Positions 33,365 to 42,095 are shown, numbered from the stretch's first letter. The stretch is DNA of 64,000 bases from Belnapia mucosa (GCF_016775475.1 NZ_JAEUXJ010000004.1:310001-374000); one strand, 5' to 3'. Notes: generated by a model not told the origin, from the letters alone. Translations and numbers: made by a program.

Positions 33365-35332
33365 ATGGCAAGATGGCTGCCGGGCCGGCGGGAATGGGCT
33401 TTCTCCGCCGTTACCTTCGCGGCTGCCACCCTCGCCCTCCTCATCGCCTTCTGGACCGGGCTGGAACGACCCTATTGGGCCGCGGCCACCGTCTATATCA
33501 CCGCCCAGCCCTCGGCCGGGGCGCTGCGGGCCAAGGGCATCGGGCGGCTCTGCGGCACCTTCGCCGGTGCCGCCTTCGCCGTGCTGGCGGTGCCGAACCT
33601 GGTCGCCGCGCCGCCGCTGCTGGTGCTTGTCATGGCGCTCTGGGTCGGGCTCTGCCTGACCTGCGCCCTGCTCGACCCGACGCCGCGCAGCTACGGCTTC
33701 ATGCTGGCCGGCTATACCGCCGCGATCATCGGCTTCCCGGCCGTCGATGCGCCGGAGGAGATCTTCACCACCGCCATCCTGCGGGTGGAGGAGATCGGCC
33801 TCGGCATCGCCTGCACCTGGGTGCTGCACGGCATCCTGCTGCCCCGCCCGGCCGCGCCCGACCTGCTGCGCCGGCTGGAAGCCTGGACGGCCGATATCGC
33901 CCGCCTCGCCGCCGATGCGCTGGGCGGCGGGATGGAGGGGCTGGCCGAGGACCGGCGCCGGCTGGCGCGCGATGGCAGCGCGCTCGATGCATTGTTCCAG
34001 CAGGCCCGTTACGAAGCCGGCAGCCGCGCCGCGCTGCGCCGCCTGCCGGTGCTGCGCGGCCAGGCGCGGCGGATGCCGGTGCTGGCCAGCGCCGCGGCCG
34101 ACCGGATCCTTGCCCTCCGCGCCGCCGACCCGGCAGCCGCGACTGCCCTCGCCCCACTGCTCGACGCCATCGCCGCGCGGATCGGCGGCAGCCCGGGCGA
34201 TGATCCGGGGCTGGAAGCCAGGCTCGCCGCCGCGGAAGCCGAGGCCTCGGCGGCCGGCGGCTGGTCCGGCCTGATGCGGGAGGGGCTGCTGGCCCGCCTG
34301 CGCGAGCTGCTGAGTACCGCCGAGGCCTGCCGCGGCCAGGCCGGGCGCATTGCCGGCGCGGCCCGGGGCGATCTCGGCGCCGGGCCGATGCCGGGCCATG
34401 TCGATCCGCTGCTGGTCGGGCTTTCCGGGCTTTCGGCCGTGGTCTCGGTCTGCCTCTGCTGCGCCTTCTGGATCCTGGCCGGCTGGCCGGGCGGGGCGAC
34501 AGCGGCGATGATGTCGGCAGTCGGCGCCAGCCTCTTTGCCGCGCTCGACGACCCCACGCCGGCCATCCTCCGCTTTATGGAGGGCACCGTCCTCGCCGCC
34601 GCCGCGGCCGCGCTCTACCTCTTCGCCATCCTGCCGGCGTTGGACGGCTTCATCCCACTCATCATCGCGCTCGGCCTGCTCTATCTGCCGCTCGGGGCGC
34701 TGCTGGCGGTGCCGGCGCTGACGCCACGGATGGCGCCCATTGCCCTCAACGCCCTCGCCCTCATGGCCATCCAGGCCAGCTACGGCGCCGATCCGGCCGG
34801 CTTCCTCGAAAGCGCGATCGGCATGCTGGTCGGCTTCGCCATGGCGCTGGTGGTGACACGGGTGCTGCGCGGCGCCGGCGTCGCCTGGCGGGTGGCGCGG
34901 CTGGTCGAGGCCGATCGCCGCGACCTGGCGCGGCTGGCCGAGGGTCGGCGGCCAGCCGATCTCCGCCGCATCGCCGCCGCCATGCTCGACCGGTTCGAGG
35001 CGCTCTCGGCCCGGCTCGGCGCCGCCGATGCCGCGACGCTGGGCCGGCGCGAGCTGGCGGAGCTGCGCGCCGCCTTCAACCTGCTGCGGCTGCGGGAGGT
35101 GGCGGCCGGCCTGCCCGCCGCGCTCCGCCCCGCGATCGAGGCGGCGGTGGCCGCGACCGGCGCACTGGCCCGTGGGCGGCTGGCGCCGGAGGCGGCGCTC
35201 GCCCGGATCGATGCCGCCCTCGCCGCCGCATTGCCGGAGCCGGCAGCGCGGCCGGCGGCGCTGGCACTCTCGGGGCTCCGCATGGCGCTCTTCCCCGGCA
35301 TCCAGGCCCCGCCCCCGGCGCTCGCGGCATGA
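33365..35332 (+). CDS. FUSC / aromatic-acid exporter family protein (AaeB-like)
   Basis: This is a 655-residue inner-membrane protein with two clusters of about five to six membrane segments (residues about 15-165 and 345-500). A long Ala/Arg-rich cytoplasmic helical region separates them and another follows. The start ERPYWAAATVYITAQPSAGA is typical of the FUSC family. With the DUF1656 and HlyD-type proteins directly after it, it forms an AaeB-AaeX-AaeA-like pump, known in E. coli to export aromatic carboxylic acids. The substrate here is inference. Confidence 0.88.
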   Translation: MARWLPGRREWAFSAVTFAAATLALLIAFWTGLERPYWAAATVYITAQPSAGALRAKGIGRLCGTFAGAAFAVLAVPNLVAAPPLLVLVMALWVGLCLTCALLDPTPRSYGFMLAGYTAAIIGFPAVDAPEEIFTTAILRVEEIGLGIACTWVLHGILLPRPAAPDLLRRLEAWTADIARLAADALGGGMEGLAEDRRRLARDGSALDALFQQARYEAGSRAALRRLPVLRGQARRMPVLASAAADRILALRAADPAAATALAPLLDAIAARIGGSPGDDPGLEARLAAAEAEASAAGGWSGLMREGLLARLRELLSTAEACRGQAGRIAGAARGDLGAGPMPGHVDPLLVGLSGLSAVVSVCLCCAFWILAGWPGGATAAMMSAVGASLFAALDDPTPAILRFMEGTVLAAAAAALYLFAILPALDGFIPLIIALGLLYLPLGALLAVPALTPRMAPIALNALALMAIQASYGADPAGFLESAIGMLVGFAMALVVTRVLRGAGVAWRVARLVEADRRDLARLAEGRRPADLRRIAAAMLDRFEALSARLGAADAATLGRRELAELRAAFNLLRLREVAAGLPAALRPAIEAAVAATGALARGRLAPEAALARIDAALAAALPEPAARPAALALSGLRMALFPGIQAPPPALAA

Positions 35333-35538
35333 TCGCCGAGATCGACATCTTCGGCATCTTCGTCCCGGCGCTGTTGGTCTGGGTGCTGATCGCCCTGCTG
35401 CTGAAGGGGCTGGTCTGGCGTCTGGCCGGGCGGCTCGGCCTGCCGCGCCATGTCTGGCATCCGCCGCTCTTCGAGGCAGCCCTCTTCCTCCTGCTGCTCG
35501 GCGGCGTGGTCGCCGTCGCCCATTGGATCGCGCCATGA
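35329..35538 (+). CDS. DUF1656 small membrane protein (AaeX-like)
   Basis: This is a 69-residue protein with two membrane segments (FVPALLVWVLIALLLKGLV and FEAALFLLLLGGVVAVAHWI). The start IAEIDIFGIFVPALL and the order between FUSC and membrane-fusion genes identify it as DUF1656. It overlaps both neighbours by four bases (ATGA), so the three are translationally coupled. Confidence 0.88.
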   Translation: MIAEIDIFGIFVPALLVWVLIALLLKGLVWRLAGRLGLPRHVWHPPLFEAALFLLLLGGVVAVAHWIAP

Positions 35539-36380
35539 AACGCCTGGCCCTGACCGCCCTTGCCCTCCTCGTCGCCGGTTTCGTCGGCTGGCGGCTCTGG
35601 GACTACTACATGCTGGCCCCCTGGACGCGGGATGGGCGGGTGCGGGCGGATGTGGTCGGCATCGCGCCGGATGTCTCCGGCCTCGTCGCCAGCATCGCCG
35701 TGCGCGACAACCAGGAGGTGCAGCGCGGCGACCTGCTCTTCGAGATCGACCGCGCCCGCTTCGACCTGGCGCTGCGCCAGGCCGAGGCCGCGGCGCAATC
35801 CCGCTGGGAGGCGCTGCAACAGGCCCAGCGCGATGCGGTGCGGGTGACGCGGCTGGACCAGAGCGCAGTTTCGGTCCAGGCGCAGGAACGTGCCGTCTCC
35901 GAGGCGAACCAGGCGGCGGCGGCCTATAGCCAGGCGCTGGCCGACCGCGACCTGGCGCGGCTGAACCTGGAGCGGACGCGCGTGACGGCGCCGGTCGGCG
36001 GCACCGTCACCAATTTCGACCTGCGGCCGGGCGACTATGTGACCGGCGGCCATGCGGTCTTCGCCCTGGTGGACCGGGACACGCTGCGGGTGGAGGGGTA
36101 TTTCGAGGAGACCCGCCTGCCCCGCATCACCCCCGGTGCCCCGGTGCGCATCCGGCTGATGGGCGAATCCGCCATCCTGCGCGGCCATGTCGAAAGCATC
36201 GCCGCCGGCATCGAGGACCGCGACCGCGCCGCCGGGCCGAACCTGCTGGCCAATGTGAACCCGACCTTCAGCTGGGTGCGGCTGGCGCAGCGGGTGCCGG
36301 TGCGGATCACCCTCGATGACCGGCCGCCGGCGCTGCGGCTGCTGCCGGGGCGGACGGCGACGGTCAGCATCGGCGATTAG
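35535..36380 (+). CDS. HlyD-family membrane fusion protein (AaeA/EmrA-like)
   Basis: This is the periplasmic adaptor of the efflux pump; 281 residues. One N-terminal membrane anchor (residues 4-20) is followed by WTRDGRVRADVVGIAPDVSG, typical of EmrA/AaeA. A short coiled-coil hairpin (about 75-150) and the lipoyl/beta-barrel part ERTRVTAPVGGTVTNFDLRP near residue 152 follow. Its stop overlaps the end of the convergent GH17 frame by four bases. Confidence 0.9.
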   Translation: MKRLALTALALLVAGFVGWRLWDYYMLAPWTRDGRVRADVVGIAPDVSGLVASIAVRDNQEVQRGDLLFEIDRARFDLALRQAEAAAQSRWEALQQAQRDAVRVTRLDQSAVSVQAQERAVSEANQAAAAYSQALADRDLARLNLERTRVTAPVGGTVTNFDLRPGDYVTGGHAVFALVDRDTLRVEGYFEETRLPRITPGAPVRIRLMGESAILRGHVESIAAGIEDRDRAAGPNLLANVNPTFSWVRLAQRVPVRITLDDRPPALRLLPGRTATVSIGD

Positions 36381-37948
36381 CAGGGCGTGCTGGTGGGCCC
36401 GGCAGGACTCGAACCTGCAACCAAACCGTTATGAGCGGTCCGCTCTGACCATTGAGCTACAGGCCCGCCAGCGCCGCAGGAATGCCGGGGGCGCGAGCGG
36501 AAGTCCAGCGCCGCCGCAGCGAGGACCAGCGCCGCAGCCGCCCAGGCCAGGGATTGCAGGTTGGCCGGCCCCTCCAGCCCGGCGCCGAGCAGCGCCCCAG
36601 CGACGAGGGGCACCGCGAGCCAAGGGCGCCAGCCGGCGCGCGTCCCCGCCAGGACGGCCACCAGCGGCACGGCGAAGGCGGCGGTCGGGAAGTCGCGGTA
36701 GCGCGGGTCGAGCACCAGCAGCCATTGCAGCACCAGCGCGGCCAGCAGGAAGGGCAGCAGCAGCGCCCCCGCCGCGCGGGACCGGCGCAGCAGCAGCAGG
36801 GCGAGCAGCGCCTGGCCGGGCAGGTTCACCGCCGCCGCCAGCCAGCGCCAGGACCCGTAGAGCGCCGGCCAGGTGCCACACAGGGCGAAGACCAGGGCAT
36901 TGCCGAGCGCGAAGGCCAGCAGCGGCCGCCCCGAGACGGCCCAGAACAGCAGGCCGAGCAGCGCCGCCGCCGCGGCCTCCAGCCCCCAGGCGGGATCCTC
37001 GCGCAGCGGGCCAGCGCGGGGGAATTGCGGCCCCCGCCCGGCATCCCACAGACCCCAGCCGGTGCCGACCGTGCCCTCCAGCCGGTATTTCCAGCCCTGG
37101 TCGAAAGCCTCGATCAGGTTGAGGTCCAGCCCCTCCTCCGCCGCCAGGGCGAGGATGCGGCGGGTAAAGACCGCCTGATCGACGCGGGAGGGCACAGCGC
37201 CGGCCCGCCAGCGGCCACGGCTCGGCCAGCCGGCCTCGCCGATCGCGATCGGCTTGCCGGGGAAGGCGGCGCGCAGCCGGGCCAGCACGCCCCGGATATG
37301 CCCGATCGCCGCCTCGACCGGAATCGGCCGGTCCTCCCAATAAGGGAGGAAGTGGACGGTCACGATATCGACATGCGCGGCCAGTTCCGGGTGGCGCTCC
37401 CAGTATTCCCAGACATCGGCATAGGTGACGGGTTGCGCGACCGCGGCGCGCACCCGGTCGAGCGCCGCCATCAGCGCGGCCGGGCGCAGGTCGCGGCGCA
37501 GCAGCACCTCATTGCCGACGATCACGCGGGTGATCGTCTCCGGATGGGCGTGGGCCTGGGCGATGAGCGCGGCGAGTTCCGCCTCGTTCTGCCGCGCCTC
37601 GCGCCCGAGCCAGGCGCCCGCCTGCAACTTCAATCCGTGCCGCGCCGCCAGCGCCGGCAGATCGTACTCGCCGCCCAGCGCAGCATAGCTGCGGATCGCC
37701 CGGACCTGCGGCGCCAGCAGCGCCAGGTCGGCCTCGACCTCCGCTGGGCTCGGAAAGCGGTCCTCGAGCGGCGACTGGCCGGGGCGGAAGGGCGCGAAGG
37801 AGACGGAGGGGATGGGGCCGGCAGGCGCGGGAACCTCCCCCGCCTGCTCGCGGTTCGGCCACCACCAGAGCAGCGCGGTGAGCGCCAGCAGGACCGGCAG
37901 GGCGCGCCAGCCGCGATAGGCGGGGCGGTCCGGCAGGGCTAGCCTCAT
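36377..37948 (-). CDS. GH17-family glucan enzyme, membrane protein; frame runs through a tRNA gene
   Basis: This is a 523-residue protein with an N-terminal membrane anchor (residues about 15-30). A glycoside-hydrolase family 17 domain (about 45-305) follows, with catalytic-type glutamates in RVIVGNEVLL (acid/base) and IAIGEAGWPSRGRW (nucleophile). The C-terminus has about eight membrane segments. Related alphaproteobacterial proteins are annotated as beta-glucan synthases/transglycosylases (NdvC-like). The last about 30 codons (GPVAQWSERTAHNGLVAGSS onwards) are simply the translated tRNA gene at 36391-36466; the native C-terminus probably lay near residue 490. Either the stop was lost or the gene truly overlaps the tRNA. 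Confidence 0.82.
   Translation of the reverse strand: MRLALPDRPAYRGWRALPVLLALTALLWWWPNREQAGEVPAPAGPIPSVSFAPFRPGQSPLEDRFPSPAEVEADLALLAPQVRAIRSYAALGGEYDLPALAARHGLKLQAGAWLGREARQNEAELAALIAQAHAHPETITRVIVGNEVLLRRDLRPAALMAALDRVRAAVAQPVTYADVWEYWERHPELAAHVDIVTVHFLPYWEDRPIPVEAAIGHIRGVLARLRAAFPGKPIAIGEAGWPSRGRWRAGAVPSRVDQAVFTRRILALAAEEGLDLNLIEAFDQGWKYRLEGTVGTGWGLWDAGRGPQFPRAGPLREDPAWGLEAAAAALLGLLFWAVSGRPLLAFALGNALVFALCGTWPALYGSWRWLAAAVNLPGQALLALLLLRRSRAAGALLLPFLLAALVLQWLLVLDPRYRDFPTAAFAVPLVAVLAGTRAGWRPWLAVPLVAGALLGAGLEGPANLQSLAWAAAALVLAAAALDFRSRPRHSCGAGGPVAQWSERTAHNGLVAGSSPAGPTSTPC
36391..36466 (-). tRNA. tRNA-Ile2 with anticodon CAU (possibly tRNA-Met)
   Basis: This is a 76-base cloverleaf with an encoded CCA. 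The acceptor GGGCCTG pairs with CGGGCCC, the anticodon loop is CTCATAA, and the T arm is GCAGG-TTCGAGT-CCTGC. The anticodon CAU could be elongator Met or lysidine-modified Ile2. C4-G69 and C5-G68 pairs, which TilS is known to recognise, and similarity to E. coli tRNA-Ile2 around TTGGT favour Ile2. It is not initiator, since the 1-72 pair is G-C. Confidence 0.9.
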
Positions 37949-37968
37949 GCCGAAGGAGACCCAATGCC

Positions 37969-38388
37969 ATGACCGAGGACGCCATCCGCGAGATCCTGCT
38001 GAGCACCCGCCGCATCGCGGTGGTGGGCGCCTCGGCCAAGCCCGAACGGCCGAGCTTTGGCGTCGCCGCCTTCCTGGTGGAGCGCGGCTATGCGGTGACG
38101 CCGGTCAATCCCGGCCTCGCCGGCCAGCGAATCCATGGCGCCGAGGTGGCACCGGGGCTGGAGGCCGCCGGGCCGCTCGACATGGTCGATGTCTTCCGCC
38201 GCAGCGAGGAAGCCGGCGCGGTGGTGGATGAGGCGATCCGCCTCGGCGCCCGGACGGTCTGGCTCCAGCTCGGAGTCCGCGACGATGCGGCCGGCGAGCG
38301 GGCGCGGGCGGCCGGGCTGCGCTTCGTGCAGGATCGCTGCCCGGTGATCGAATGGCGGCGGCTCGGCCTGCCGGGGCGCATCGGCTAG
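37969..38388 (+). CDS. CoA-binding protein (YccU-like)
   Basis: This is a 139-residue Rossmann-fold protein. The nucleotide loop is RIAVVGASAKPERPSFGVA near residue 15, followed by VDVFRRSEEAGAVVDEAI near 73, TVWLQLGVRD near 96 and the conserved QDRCPVIEW near 121. The family binds CoA; its physiological role is unsettled. It starts 20 bases from the divergent GH17 start. Confidence 0.85.
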   Translation: MTEDAIREILLSTRRIAVVGASAKPERPSFGVAAFLVERGYAVTPVNPGLAGQRIHGAEVAPGLEAAGPLDMVDVFRRSEEAGAVVDEAIRLGARTVWLQLGVRDDAAGERARAAGLRFVQDRCPVIEWRRLGLPGRIG

Positions 38389-38527
38389 CCACCGCCCCCG
38401 CTTGAAACGGTTCGGAAGCCGGGCCACTTCGCCAGGGTGGCGCGTCGCCTGCCTTGGGCAGGGGCCGGACCAGCCCGGAAACAGGGCGGCCGGTCGCCGG
38501 GACGATGACCAGGGAGACATGAGGACC

Positions 38528-39319
38528 ATGAACGACGAAGAACGCCGGATCATCACCCAGTTCGTGGAGCGGATCGCCGGTGCTTCGCCAGGCGCTCCAA
38601 GCTCCGGCCCTTGGGGTGGCAGCGTGCCTGCCACCCAGCCGCGGCCGAACCTGCCGCCGGTGGACCGCGACGCGGATGCGCTGATCAACGACCTCTTCGC
38701 CCGCTATCCCGAGGCGCGCTACCGCATCACCCAGACCGCCTTCGTGCAGGAGGCCGCGCTGGTCGAGGCGCAGAACCGCATCCGCCAGCTGGAATGGGAG
38801 GTGCAGAACGCCCACAACCAGGCCCAGGCGGCGCAGCAGCCCCGCAGCGGCGGGCTGTTCGGCGGCATGTTCGGTGGCGGCCAGAGCCGCCAGCAGCCCC
38901 CGATGGCCCCGCCCCCGCAGCCGGTCTATCCGCCGAACTACAATCCCGGGATGCTTCAGCCGCAACGCGGCGGCTCGGGCTTCCTCGGCACCGCGCTGAC
39001 CACGGCGGCGGGCGTCGCCGGCGGCATGGTCCTCGGCAACATGCTGATGAACAGCTTCGGCCATCACGGCTCGGCGGCTGCGGCCTCCACGGCCTCCGAC
39101 GCCTCGGGCGGTGGCGGTGCCTTCGGGCAGGAAGCGGTGCCGGCCAGCTCGCCCTGGACCGATCCGGGCACGGCGGCGGCCGACCAGGGCTGGGGCAGCG
39201 GCGGCGGGCAGGACTATGCCTCGTCGACCAGCGATGCCACGGGCGGCGGCTATGACGACAACAACTACGATACCGGCGGCACCGACGATGCCGGCGGCGG
39301 CTACGACGAGGAGGTCTAG
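38528..39319 (+). CDS. DUF2076 domain protein
   Basis: This is a 263-residue protein. The helical N-terminus, MNDEERRIITQFVERI, plus DALINDLFARYPEARYRITQ near residue 42, fits DUF2076. A Gly/Pro/Gln-rich middle, a Gly-zipper stretch (TALTTAAGVAGGMVLGNMLM) and an acidic Gly/Asp/Tyr tail follow. It is probably periplasmic or membrane associated, function unknown. An ATG at 38519 is three codons earlier but too close to AGGGAG (38511-38516). Confidence 0.78.
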   Translation: MNDEERRIITQFVERIAGASPGAPSSGPWGGSVPATQPRPNLPPVDRDADALINDLFARYPEARYRITQTAFVQEAALVEAQNRIRQLEWEVQNAHNQAQAAQQPRSGGLFGGMFGGGQSRQQPPMAPPPQPVYPPNYNPGMLQPQRGGSGFLGTALTTAAGVAGGMVLGNMLMNSFGHHGSAAAASTASDASGGGGAFGQEAVPASSPWTDPGTAAADQGWGSGGGQDYASSTSDATGGGYDDNNYDTGGTDDAGGGYDEEV

Positions 39320-39353
39320 CGGGCGGCGCATGGCGTAAGGCTGGCCCTGCGCC

Positions 39354-40223
39354 ATGCGCATCCCCGATCTCGACCTCGACCTGCTGCGCTGCTTCGTCAC
39401 CGTGGCCGAGCGCGGCGGTTTCACCGCTGCCGGCCAGGCGCTGGGGCTCACGCAATCCGCCGTGAGCCTGAAGGTGAAGCGGCTGGAGGAGGTGGTGCAG
39501 CGCCGCGTGCTGGACCGCACCAGCCGCGCCGTGGTGCTGACCCGCGACGGCGAGACGCTGCTCGCCTATGCCCGCCGCATCCTGGCGCTGAATGACGAGG
39601 CGGTGCGGCGGATGGTCGCGCCGCCGGTCGCAGGGCGGCTGCGACTCGGCGTTGCCGACCATTTCGTGCCGCGCAACCTGGCGCCGCTGCTGGCCCGCTT
39701 CGCCCAGACCTATCCCGAGGTGCGGCTGGAGGTGGAGGTCGGGCGCAGCCATGAGCTGCGGGCGGCGCAGGAGCGCGGGGCGCTCGACCTCGTGCTCGGC
39801 AAGCGGCGGGATGGCGAGACCGCGGGCCGGCCGATCTGGACGGAAGCGGTGATCTGGGTCGCGGCGCCGGACTGGGTGGCACCGAGCGGCCGGCCCCTGC
39901 CCCTGGCGATGCTGCCGCCCGGCTGCATGTTCCGCGACCGGGCGCTGGCGGCCCTGGCCCGGGCGGGGATGGGGTTCGAGGTGGTCTATGTCTCGGCCAG
40001 CCTGCTCGGCGTCGCGGCAGCGGCGCAGGCGGGCTTCGCGCTGACTGTGCTCGGCCGCAGCGGGCTGCCGCCGGGCCTCGTGGAGGTGCCGGGTCTGCCG
40101 CCGCTCGGGACCGCGGAGATGTGCGTCTTCGGCGATGCGGCGGGGCAGAACCCGCTGGCCGAGCCGCTGATGCGCTTCATTCGCGAGAGCCTGGACGGGC
40201 CCGAGCTGGCGAGCGCGGCTTGA
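39354..40223 (+). CDS. LysR-family transcriptional regulator
   Basis: This is a 289-residue regulator. The N-terminal winged helix LLRCFVTVAERGGFTAAGQA is followed by LGLTQSAVSLKVKRLEE (recognition helix, residues about 31-48). The effector-binding domain starts near residue 90 (GRLRLGVADHFVPRNLAPLL). The target is unclear: it lies in tandem after the DUF2076 gene and convergent with DUF350, with no divergent partner. Confidence 0.9.
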   Translation: MRIPDLDLDLLRCFVTVAERGGFTAAGQALGLTQSAVSLKVKRLEEVVQRRVLDRTSRAVVLTRDGETLLAYARRILALNDEAVRRMVAPPVAGRLRLGVADHFVPRNLAPLLARFAQTYPEVRLEVEVGRSHELRAAQERGALDLVLGKRRDGETAGRPIWTEAVIWVAAPDWVAPSGRPLPLAMLPPGCMFRDRALAALARAGMGFEVVYVSASLLGVAAAAQAGFALTVLGRSGLPPGLVEVPGLPPLGTAEMCVFGDAAGQNPLAEPLMRFIRESLDGPELASAA

Positions 40224-40251
40224 GACCGGGCTCCCTCTCCAACGCTTCAGC

Positions 40252-40650
40252 TCAGGGCGTCATCGCCGCCGCATTCAGCAGCCCGACCGCCACGGCCACC
40301 GCCGCCTTCAACACCGCCGTCGCCATCTCGCCGCGCTCGATCGCCGCCCGCCAGTCCGGCAGCAGCCGCGCGGTCAGCAGGAAGGCGCCGAGTTGCGCCA
40401 GCAGCGCCACCACCGCCCAAACCACCGCATCCAGCAGCCCCGCCGAATGCGAGACAGCGGAGGCAATGGCGAGCGCCGCGCCGAGCACCGACCCACCCAG
40501 CGCCACCGCCGCCGGCAGGTTGCCGGCGCGCACCAGCGCCATCTCGTCATGCGGGGTCATCCGGGTGAAGACCAGGAAGGCCGCCCCCAGCAGGGCCAGG
40601 CCCGCCAGGAAATGCGCCAGGAAAGCCGGCAGGGCGGCGAGGCTGGTCAT
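40252..40650 (-). CDS. DUF350 membrane protein (YjfL-like)
   Basis: This is a 132-residue protein with four hydrophobic segments. FLVFTRMTPHDEMALVRAGN between helices 1 and 2 is the conserved DUF350 motif, and NLPAAVALGGSVLGAALAIA follows. Its start overlaps the stop of the upstream ATP-grasp gene by four bases. In E. coli the related YjfL is encoded with a DUF1190 protein and a YgiC/YjfC ligase, the same association seen here. Confidence 0.82.
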   Translation of the reverse strand: MTSLAALPAFLAHFLAGLALLGAAFLVFTRMTPHDEMALVRAGNLPAAVALGGSVLGAALAIASAVSHSAGLLDAVVWAVVALLAQLGAFLLTARLLPDWRAAIERGEMATAVLKAAVAVAVGLLNAAAMTP

Positions 40651-41765
40651 GCAGAACCCTCGGGCTGGAACCAGTGGGGGACGAAGCGGCTGGTGTCGCG
40701 GGTGATCGGCGTCGCATCCTCGCGGATGCCGAGCCCGGCCGGGCTGCCCCCGATCACCCAGCTGCCGAGCACGGGGTAGCGGCCGGCGAAGCAGGGCAGC
40801 TCGGCATAGCGCTGCCAGACCCTGGGCTGGCCGGCATAGGGGCCGGGCGTCTCGGCCCCCGGCGCGGTGATATTGGCGCCCTCCCGCCCCCAGAAGGGCT
40901 TGGCGATCTCCGGCCCGCCGCAGCGCCCGGACTCCAGATAGGCCGGCAACAGGTTCGGGTGGTCGGGGAAGAGCGCCCAGAGCAGGGCGAGGAAGGCCTT
41001 GCTGCTGGGCATCAGGCGCCAGGCCGGCTCGATCCAGCGGGTCGGGGCGCCGGCGACATGGGCGCCGAAATCCTCGGCCAGCAACCAGTCCCAGGGATAG
41101 AGCTTGAAGATCGCCTCGATCGGCTGCTCCTCCAGGTCGCGGAAACGGCGTCCGTCCCAGCCGATCTGGTCCATGGTCAGCGCCGGCGCCGCCAGCCCGG
41201 CCTGCATCGCTGTGTCGCGCAGATAGTCGAGCGTGCCCTGGTCCTCGACCGAATCCCGGGCGCAGGCGAAATGCACCCGGCGCGGCAGGCCGAGCCCAGG
41301 CCAGGCGGCGATCAGCGCCTCATGCAGCCCGTTGAATTGGTCGAGCGCCGGGTCGGTGCATTGCAGCCATTCCCACTGCACCACCGCGGCCTCGAACAGG
41401 GCAGTTGGGGTATCGGCATTGTATTCCAGCAGCTTGGGTGGACCGCTGCCGTCCCAGCACAGATCCATCCGGCCATAGAGGCTCGGCTCGCCCCGGAGCC
41501 AGGATCGCCGGGCCAGGGCCCAGGCCGCCTCCGAGAGGCCGAGTGCCCGGCCGGTATCCTCCCGCACCAGATGCGCACAGGCGAGGCGCGTCAGCCGCTC
41601 CAGCTCCGCGGTCGCCGCCTCCAGCACATCGACCTCGGCGGCGGTGAAGGCGTAGCAGGCGGTCTCGTCCCAATAGGGCTCGCCCTCGATCTCGGCGAAG
41701 GCGAAGCCCATGCGGCGGGCGCGCTCCAGCCGGTCCGGCCGTGGCGCCTGGGTGATCCGCCGCAT
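40647..41765 (-). CDS. Glutathionylspermidine-synthase-like ATP-grasp ligase (YgiC/YjfC family)
   Basis: This is a 372-residue synthase domain without the amidase half found in E. coli Gss. Family motifs are MDLCWDGSGPPKLLEYNADT near residue 105, FKLYPWDWLLAEDFG near 227 and SSKAFLALLWALFPDHP near 263. KPFWGREGANI near 299 is the ATP-contacting lysine region. VLGSWVIGGSPAGLGIRE closes the domain. Such ligases form amide bonds on peptides or polyamines; YgiC-type substrates are unproven. It is coupled to the Ser-rich gene (one-base overlap) and DUF350 (four-base overlap). Confidence 0.88.
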   Translation of the reverse strand: MRRITQAPRPDRLERARRMGFAFAEIEGEPYWDETACYAFTAAEVDVLEAATAELERLTRLACAHLVREDTGRALGLSEAAWALARRSWLRGEPSLYGRMDLCWDGSGPPKLLEYNADTPTALFEAAVVQWEWLQCTDPALDQFNGLHEALIAAWPGLGLPRRVHFACARDSVEDQGTLDYLRDTAMQAGLAAPALTMDQIGWDGRRFRDLEEQPIEAIFKLYPWDWLLAEDFGAHVAGAPTRWIEPAWRLMPSSKAFLALLWALFPDHPNLLPAYLESGRCGGPEIAKPFWGREGANITAPGAETPGPYAGQPRVWQRYAELPCFAGRYPVLGSWVIGGSPAGLGIREDATPITRDTSRFVPHWFQPEGSA

Positions 41766-42019
41766 CAGCCGCCCCCGCTCATATGGCTGGCGAAGCTGCC
41801 GAAGCCGGACCGCGTGCTGGCGCTGGCATGCGAGGAGGAGGAGGACGAGGAGGAAGAGCTGTGCCCGCTGGAGGAAGAGCTTCGGCACAATTGCTCGGCA
41901 TCCGGCCGCCCCTGGGCCCGGGCCTCGCGGCATTCCTCCGAACCGCCGTCGCAGGTCGAGAGGCCGAAGGCCAGGCCACCGCCGAGCAGGACGAGGCCGA
42001 TGCCAGTTGCGCGCCGCAT
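41765..42019 (-). CDS. Small Ser-rich exported protein, possible YgiB/YjfM (DUF1190) analogue
   Basis: This is an 84-residue protein with a signal-like N-terminus (GIGLVLLGGGLAFGLSTC; the Cys at about 23 could be a lipidation site). A CDGGSEECREARAQGRPDAE segment follows, then two Ser runs and a tail STRSGFGSFASHMSGGG. The Arg/Gly/Phe/Ser tail and the gene order before a YgiC-type ligase recall DUF1190 proteins, but it is much shorter than E. coli YgiB. It may be the ligase substrate (inference). Confidence 0.65.
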   Translation of the reverse strand: MRRATGIGLVLLGGGLAFGLSTCDGGSEECREARAQGRPDAEQLCRSSSSSGHSSSSSSSSSSHASASTRSGFGSFASHMSGGG

Positions 42020-42095
42020 CCGGCGAGGCTAACCGGAAGGGGCCGGACACTGCCAGCGCCCAAGGGGGCGCCGCGACCACGATCGAGGCCTCCGC

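Noticed and set aside
41820..41880. Run of repeated GAGGA/GCT-type triplets as a DNA repeat element
   Set aside because: It is the Ser-run coding part of the small exported protein, not an independent repeat.
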